The position numbers were made by a program, and so were the translations under genes. From Mucilaginibacter tundrae (GTDB taxonomy: Bacteria; Bacteroidota; Bacteroidia; Sphingobacteriales; Sphingobacteriaceae): DNA of 31,625 nt. Location of the stretch: contig NZ_JACCBZ010000015.1 of assembly GCF_013408825.1 (NCBI RefSeq), forward strand, positions 1 to 31,625, written 5' to 3'. Positions 26,693 to 31,625 of the stretch are shown here, piece after piece. The number at the start of each line of letters is the position of its first letter. Position 1 is the stretch's first letter. Under the pieces are notes generated by a model that was given only the letters and a program-made list of their open reading frames with translations, was not told the DNA's origin and did no database searches.

Positions 26693-28306
26693 TTGTGCAT
26701 CCCACCATACATGGCCTGTCATAGTGTCCCCACCAGGAACAGCATTATGAGCGGCGGTGTAGTTTGTTGGATTGTTAGTCGCTTCAATCAAAGGATATGG
26801 AAAGCGACGTGGTATAGTTCCGTTGGTAGCATTACCCGGATATACAACAGGATTTAATACAGGGTAGCCTGTTCTTCTCCAGTTTGACCATGATTCATAA
26901 AAATCAAACATGGTGTTGGTTAATATCCAGTATTGGGTATTGGTCGCACTTAAACCTGCTGTACCCCCAGCTGCAGGATATGGGTGAGCAGCAAGGTAAG
27001 TAGTAACTGAACCGGCAGGCACAGCTGCTGTCCCAGATCCGTATTCACTTAAATACGTCATAGCCGCAGTAACACCATTATTGTAATGTGAAACAGCTGT
27101 ACCCCCAATGCCAAATCTTTCAGCGGCATCAGCCCATAAAAGTTCGGTTTCACCATAGGTAAGTATAAATGTTGGGGTACCCATTTGTGTCATTGAAAAT
27201 GGAGGGCATGAGTAAGCTGCAACTGAAATGAAGCCCGGAGCATTACCTAATGTAGTAGCGCCACCGTTAAGGTCATAACCATTTGGCTGTCCTTGTTGAT
27301 CAGCAGGAGTAGTATCGCCACTGGCGGGAGTACCTATTGTATAGTTGGCAACAGATATTATGCTTAAACGAGGATCAGGAACAGCGGCAATAGGGTCAGT
27401 TGGTAGTGTTTTGCCTTGTAGCAAATCAATAAAAGTCTGGCTCCATTTAACATATTGATTTTCAGGGCCGCCTTGCAATACCTGGCTAACACGGTTAACC
27501 GTAGGGCGGCCACCTGTTGCATCGTGTACAAAGAATGCGTCATCAGCATTGCTTGCAAAAGTTTTGCCAACTAATGATGTTATAACTGTTTTAGCAGTAG
27601 CCGGATCAACTTTACTTAAACGCATAGCAACGCGCAGTAATAAACTGTTTCCGAATTTTTGCCATTCAGCTATGTTGCCGTGGTAAATAGCATCACCGGT
27701 AGGAATATCACCTGAAGGATTTAATTTTGAAGTAGCATCCTGTAATTCAGAAATTAAATTGGTGTATATAGCCTGTTGTTTATCATATACCGGAAATAGT
27801 ATTTTACCATAGTAGCCTTCACCAGCTTGTGAATAAGGCACATCACCATACAGATCGGTAATGCGTTCAAATATCAGGGCCTTCATGATACGGCCAATTT
27901 GATGCAGGTTATTATACTGTGGCTCATTTGTAGTGGTAGTAACCATATCAACTATAGGCCTTACCTGCTCATAATAAGCACCATCTAAACCATTATCGCT
28001 TTGCCAGTAAGCAGCCAGGTATTCCGGGTTTGATTGATATTTATCACCGGCCCAGTAACCAATAGCTGTTGCGAAGCCCTGCATAAAGGTTGAACAGTAA
28101 ATCAAATCTGCGCGCCAGGTATCATAGCTAAAATCCTGGCTACCGGTATAATCAAGTTGTGCTGTGGTAAGCAAATAATTCGGATCGAAATTGGTGGCAC
28201 TAAAGGCCGTTGGATCCGTATTTAATTTATCAAAGTTTTTGGTACAGCCTGTTGTTAGGAATAATCCTAAGGCAAGCATACTGTATGTAATTAATTTCTT
28301 TTTCAT
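26690..28306 (-). CDS. SusD/RagB-family outer-membrane lipoprotein
   Basis: A 538-residue surface lipoprotein; the lid of a SusCD nutrient importer that binds the substrate at the cell surface. The start is the ATG of MKKKLITYSM; nine extra codons to 28333 are possible but would precede the signal peptide. The lipobox is LTTGC (Cys21). FDKLNTDPTAF follows the lipobox, as in SusD-like_2-type proteins (LNTDP after the lipidated Cys). Aromatic-rich helices follow, then NTMFDFYESWSNWRRTGYPVL, PRRFPYP near the C-terminus, and a WWD end. It lies 26 bp downstream of the susC stop. The substrate cannot be inferred from the sequence. The neighbouring nagB hints at amino-sugar glycans. Confidence 0.9.
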   Translation of the reverse strand: MKKKLITYSMLALGLFLTTGCTKNFDKLNTDPTAFSATNFDPNYLLTTAQLDYTGSQDFSYDTWRADLIYCSTFMQGFATAIGYWAGDKYQSNPEYLAAYWQSDNGLDGAYYEQVRPIVDMVTTTTNEPQYNNLHQIGRIMKALIFERITDLYGDVPYSQAGEGYYGKILFPVYDKQQAIYTNLISELQDATSKLNPSGDIPTGDAIYHGNIAEWQKFGNSLLLRVAMRLSKVDPATAKTVITSLVGKTFASNADDAFFVHDATGGRPTVNRVSQVLQGGPENQYVKWSQTFIDLLQGKTLPTDPIAAVPDPRLSIISVANYTIGTPASGDTTPADQQGQPNGYDLNGGATTLGNAPGFISVAAYSCPPFSMTQMGTPTFILTYGETELLWADAAERFGIGGTAVSHYNNGVTAAMTYLSEYGSGTAAVPAGSVTTYLAAHPYPAAGGTAGLSATNTQYWILTNTMFDFYESWSNWRRTGYPVLNPVVYPGNATNGTIPRRFPYPLIEATNNPTNYTAAHNAVPGGDTMTGHVWWDAQ

Positions 28307-28332
28307 CTTATTAAGATTAATCGTTAATACCA

Positions 28333-31300
28333 TTAAAATTTAACATCCAGGCTTAAGCCGTAAACCCTGGTTACAGGCACGCCGCCCAATTCTAAACCTT
28401 GTGAAGTAGTGCCGTAGCTTGCTTCCGGATCGATATCAGTAGTTTTCTTCATGATATAGAATAAGTTACGACCGAAGACACTTAGGTTGGCACTTTGAAT
28501 CACTTTGCTTAGGCCCAAAGAAGCTGTTGGTATATTATAACCGAATGTTATTTGACGGAACTTAATAAAGCTTGCATTTTGAACAAATAAACCAGAAACG
28601 TTACTACCTAAAGTAGTGTAATAGTTCTCAGCAGTTGTAGGTGTAGAAGTATTATTAGCAAATCCTGTTTCACGACCCGGTAAAGTTGATTTTGTTAAAC
28701 CATCTTCAAATGCGTAATATTCATCTCCCGCGAATACTTTACCGCCGAATTTACCATCAATAAGGAAGGTTAAATCAAAATGACCGTAAGTAAACTCGTT
28801 GTTAAATCCTGCACTCCATGGCCCGTAGGCAGGTCCATAAGCCTTTAATACACCTGGAACCGGAATTCCTGTTGAAGGATCAACTTTTATAGAACCATCA
28901 GCGTTACGCACATAATCAAAAGCTTGTACCTGATCGGCTGCTTTGCCAACTATATCAACTGTTGAAGCATATCCTGTACGAGAATAAGCAACAGGTAATG
29001 AACTTTGACCGGCTGCCAATGCTAAAACTGTATTGGCATTATATGCTGCGTTTAGTGAAGTGATCCAGCTAAATTCTTTCTCTTTAACAGGTGTACCACT
29101 TACTAAAAACTCCCAACCTTTGTTCCTGATCTCACCGATATTTAATACAGCACCTGTGTAACCTGAAGTTACTGAAGCAGGAGCTTGTACAATTTCATTC
29201 TTAGATGTTTTATCGTACCAGGTTACATCAAAATTCAGGCGGTTTTGTAAGGTATGTATTTCTGTACCAATTTCAAGTTCTTCTGCATTAGACGGTTGTA
29301 AAGAGGCATTAGGGGTTGCAGAATTTTTGATTAGTCCTAAAGGCATTCCGCTAGATTGTACAGAATTCAAGCCATAATTAAGTAATGTTTGATATGGGCT
29401 GGTTCCGCCACCTACGTTTGCCCAACCTGCTCTTATTTTTCCAAAATCCATCCAGCTTGGTTTAAACAACTCGCTGAATACAAATGAACCATCAACCGAA
29501 GGGTAAATAATATTTAGCTTATTGTTTGGCTCAGCAGAGGATGCTAATGAAGAGAACCAATCTGAACGAACACTTCCATTTAAATATAAATATGATTTAT
29601 AACCAAGCTCTAATGTTCCGTACAATGAGTTTACTTGTTGAAAAAGGTCGTTATAGGCAATTGTTTTTGAAGCTAAGTTGTCAACTGTATAAACGTAAGG
29701 TATTACAAAGCCAACGCCTGCTTCTGTTGTTGATTCCGTTCTCGATTTCTCAATATTTCCACCAACATTAGGTGTAATTGTAAAATCAGGTGTTGCTTTA
29801 AATGCTTTACCAATTAAGAAATCAGTATTTAACTCAGAAACCGTTGCATAGGTTTCGGCTAAATTTTGATTTGCCTGTGCATAATAACCGGTACCATTAG
29901 GTACTACATCAGTAAAACGTTCAGTATAGTAATCCTGGCCAATACGTACCTGTGCAAATAAGCCATCGTCGAAAGTATAACGTGCGCTTGCTGATGCTAT
30001 ATTACGGTTACGGCTACTGTTGTTAATAAATTTATTAGCTGCAAACCATGGGTTGGTAGCATAAGTATTATTGGCAAATAAAAGCTCATTACCTACAGAG
30101 GCAAGTGATGGTATGCCAGTATATCCGTTTGCAAGGTTAGCAGCGGTAATGGTACCACTACTTCCCGGGTTTAAAGTGTTAACGTTTAAACTGGTTGGTA
30201 AAAATAATACCTGATAGCTAGAGTTACCCGGACCGTCACCTAAAATTGGCCTGTTTTGTGCAGCATCGCTGGTGTAATTTAAGTGCGCATCAATCATTAA
30301 CCTTTTAACCGGGCTAAAGTTACCCGAAAAGTTAAAGCTCTTCCTGTCGTAACCTGAATTAGGCACTATTGAGTTATCATGCAAATCACTTGCCGATAAG
30401 CGGATAGCCGCCAGATCATAAGCTTTGCTAAATGAAACCGTATTCGTGAATGCACCGCCTGTACGATAAAATTCATCAAAGTTATTGGTTTGCGCAACAT
30501 AAGGACGTGAAACACCATCGAATTGTGGAACCAGGGATCCATCTAACTTAGCGCCCCAACTAGCATTGCCAGAGCTAAATGCTGCAGCAGCGCTCGTTGG
30601 TTTTAAGCCTTCGGCACCGTTACCATATTCGTATTGGTAATCTGTTGGGTTAATCGCTTTTTCAAACTCGTAGTTCGAATTGTATTCAACAGTCCCCTTA
30701 CTGCTGCCACTTTTTGTAGTAATTAATATAACACCATATTTTGCGTTATGACCATATAACGCCGAGGCAGCAGCACCTTTTAATACTGAGATGCTTTCAA
30801 TATCGTCGGGATTGATATTGCCGATTCCGTCACCCTGATCTGGTGAGTTATCATATTCACCGCCACTGTTCATTGAAATACCAGTCACGCTTGAATTATC
30901 CGAACCAACCATCTGAACACCATTAATGATGTATAATGGCTGATTGCCACCACTTAAACTCGCCGCACCGCGTATATTGATATTTACAGATGATGCCGGT
31001 CCGCCCGATACAGTGGTAACATTTAAACCGGCAACTTTGCCTTCAAGTTCACTAGCGAAGTTAGGTTCTTTAGCGGTTGTCAATTCACTTCCTTTTACTT
31101 CAGAAACTGAGTAACCTAAAGATTTGCGTTCTTTTTTAATACCTAAAGCGGTAACTACAACCTCGCTTAATTCTTTTGAGTTTTCATCAAGCTCAATTGT
31201 TAATTCTGTAGGTGCTGTAATCGGTATTTCCTTTTTAATGTAGCCGATATATGAGAACACCAATACATCTCCGGTGTTAACTGTGATAGCAAATTTACCG

Positions 31301-31551
31301 TTTGCATCAGTTTGTGTTCCCGTAGAGGTTCCTTTTATACTTACAGTTACTCCAATAAGGGCTTGCCCGCTTGCGTCACGAACAAAACCTTTTAAAACAA
31401 AGCTTGCCTGATTGACAGCTTTATTGCCACCGGTAACCCGTGTACTTGTTGCGGATGCGATGAACTTAGCCTTGCTGCTATTGTTGTGTTTGGAGTTAGC
31501 CCCCAAAGCCAGGCAAGGCACTAGTAAGAATAGTGGTAATATTTTTTTCAT
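28333..31551 (-). CDS. SusC/RagA-family TonB-dependent outer-membrane transporter
   Basis: A 1,072-residue TonB-dependent receptor with a signal peptide (MKKILPLFLLVPCLALGA). A carboxypeptidase-regulatory-like beta domain sits at about 50-125 (KGFVRDASGQALIGVTVSIK, DANGKFAITV, FSYIGY). A TonB-box/plug start follows (ELSEVVVTALGIKKERKSLG), then the SusC-type plug (NFASELEGKVAGLNV, NINIRGAASL, DIESISVLKGAAASALYG) and a 22-strand-type barrel ending in Phe (YGLSLDVKF). No N-terminal STN domain, so probably not a FecR/anti-sigma signalling transducer. It heads the susC-susD pair. Its promoter probably lies at or beyond the window edge: nothing convincing is seen in 31552-31625. Confidence 0.93.
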   Translation of the reverse strand: MKKILPLFLLVPCLALGANSKHNNSSKAKFIASATSTRVTGGNKAVNQASFVLKGFVRDASGQALIGVTVSIKGTSTGTQTDANGKFAITVNTGDVLVFSYIGYIKKEIPITAPTELTIELDENSKELSEVVVTALGIKKERKSLGYSVSEVKGSELTTAKEPNFASELEGKVAGLNVTTVSGGPASSVNINIRGAASLSGGNQPLYIINGVQMVGSDNSSVTGISMNSGGEYDNSPDQGDGIGNINPDDIESISVLKGAAASALYGHNAKYGVILITTKSGSSKGTVEYNSNYEFEKAINPTDYQYEYGNGAEGLKPTSAAAAFSSGNASWGAKLDGSLVPQFDGVSRPYVAQTNNFDEFYRTGGAFTNTVSFSKAYDLAAIRLSASDLHDNSIVPNSGYDRKSFNFSGNFSPVKRLMIDAHLNYTSDAAQNRPILGDGPGNSSYQVLFLPTSLNVNTLNPGSSGTITAANLANGYTGIPSLASVGNELLFANNTYATNPWFAANKFINNSSRNRNIASASARYTFDDGLFAQVRIGQDYYTERFTDVVPNGTGYYAQANQNLAETYATVSELNTDFLIGKAFKATPDFTITPNVGGNIEKSRTESTTEAGVGFVIPYVYTVDNLASKTIAYNDLFQQVNSLYGTLELGYKSYLYLNGSVRSDWFSSLASSAEPNNKLNIIYPSVDGSFVFSELFKPSWMDFGKIRAGWANVGGGTSPYQTLLNYGLNSVQSSGMPLGLIKNSATPNASLQPSNAEELEIGTEIHTLQNRLNFDVTWYDKTSKNEIVQAPASVTSGYTGAVLNIGEIRNKGWEFLVSGTPVKEKEFSWITSLNAAYNANTVLALAAGQSSLPVAYSRTGYASTVDIVGKAADQVQAFDYVRNADGSIKVDPSTGIPVPGVLKAYGPAYGPWSAGFNNEFTYGHFDLTFLIDGKFGGKVFAGDEYYAFEDGLTKSTLPGRETGFANNTSTPTTAENYYTTLGSNVSGLFVQNASFIKFRQITFGYNIPTASLGLSKVIQSANLSVFGRNLFYIMKKTTDIDPEASYGTTSQGLELGGVPVTRVYGLSLDVKF

Positions 31552-31625
31552 TTTGTTTGAATTAGTTTAGTGTTAAGTGTTGTTTTTTGGTTAGATTTTG
31601 TTGTTTTTCTCCATAGTTTCTTGTT

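Overview
The window looks like a chromosome segment of a Bacteroidota member, most likely family Sphingobacteriaceae (Mucilaginibacter/Pedobacter-like). The reasons are a SusC/SusD outer-membrane pair, a NagB-PIG-L fusion enzyme, Rhs/YD-repeat loci headed by surface proteins with 'GNVGIGTT' repeats, a promoter of the Bacteroidota type (TTTG-N19-TAnnTTTG), and little Shine-Dalgarno sequence before the genes. The genus is inferred from gene content only.

Left part, about 1-13,600: an accessory Rhs island. On the + strand lie two tail-fibre-like surface proteins (the second frameshifted), a 1,238-residue SpvB/Rhs-type secreted protein, and a 1,404-residue Rhs protein with an unrecognised C-terminal tip and a small membrane-anchored gene behind it (candidate immunity). 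Then comes a second, headless Rhs C-terminal tip (no start codon) with its own small membrane-anchored partner gene. This arrangement is typical of a polymorphic-toxin locus that has swapped its tip. A strong hairpin follows, then an Xre-type regulator on the - strand whose HTH-encoding stretch reads out of frame. Two copies of one nested hairpin element lie in opposite orientation at about 124-187 and 12,760-12,818, on either side of the Rhs genes. A truncated tRNA-Ala(GGC), 5' half only, lies at 13,540-13,580 and may mark an island boundary or an old rearrangement.

Middle, about 13,700-17,400: a secreted zinc-metallopeptidase-like protein, a decayed gene fragment, a gene-poor stretch, a YeiH-type membrane transporter, and an ElaA-type acetyltransferase on the - strand.

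About 17,430-24,320: a complete histidine-utilisation operon, marR-hutH-hutU-hutI-ftcD. It takes histidine through urocanate, imidazolonepropionate and formiminoglutamate to glutamate, methenyl-tetrahydrofolate and ammonia. A perfect 24-bp palindrome just ahead of marR is the obvious candidate operator. A dispersed palindromic repeat sits between hutU and hutI. A bidirectional terminator closes the operon.

Right part, 24,338-31,625, all on the - strand: a susC-susD pair, a terminator, then a roughly 430-bp gap and nagB (deaminase-like domain fused to a PIG-L deacetylase). Within the gap I read a consensus promoter, a 47-codon ORF and a strong intrinsic terminator ahead of nagB. This is either a small gene or sRNA, or an attenuated nagB leader. 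The neighbours suggest uptake and processing of an amino-sugar-containing glycan, but the substrate cannot be read from the sequence.
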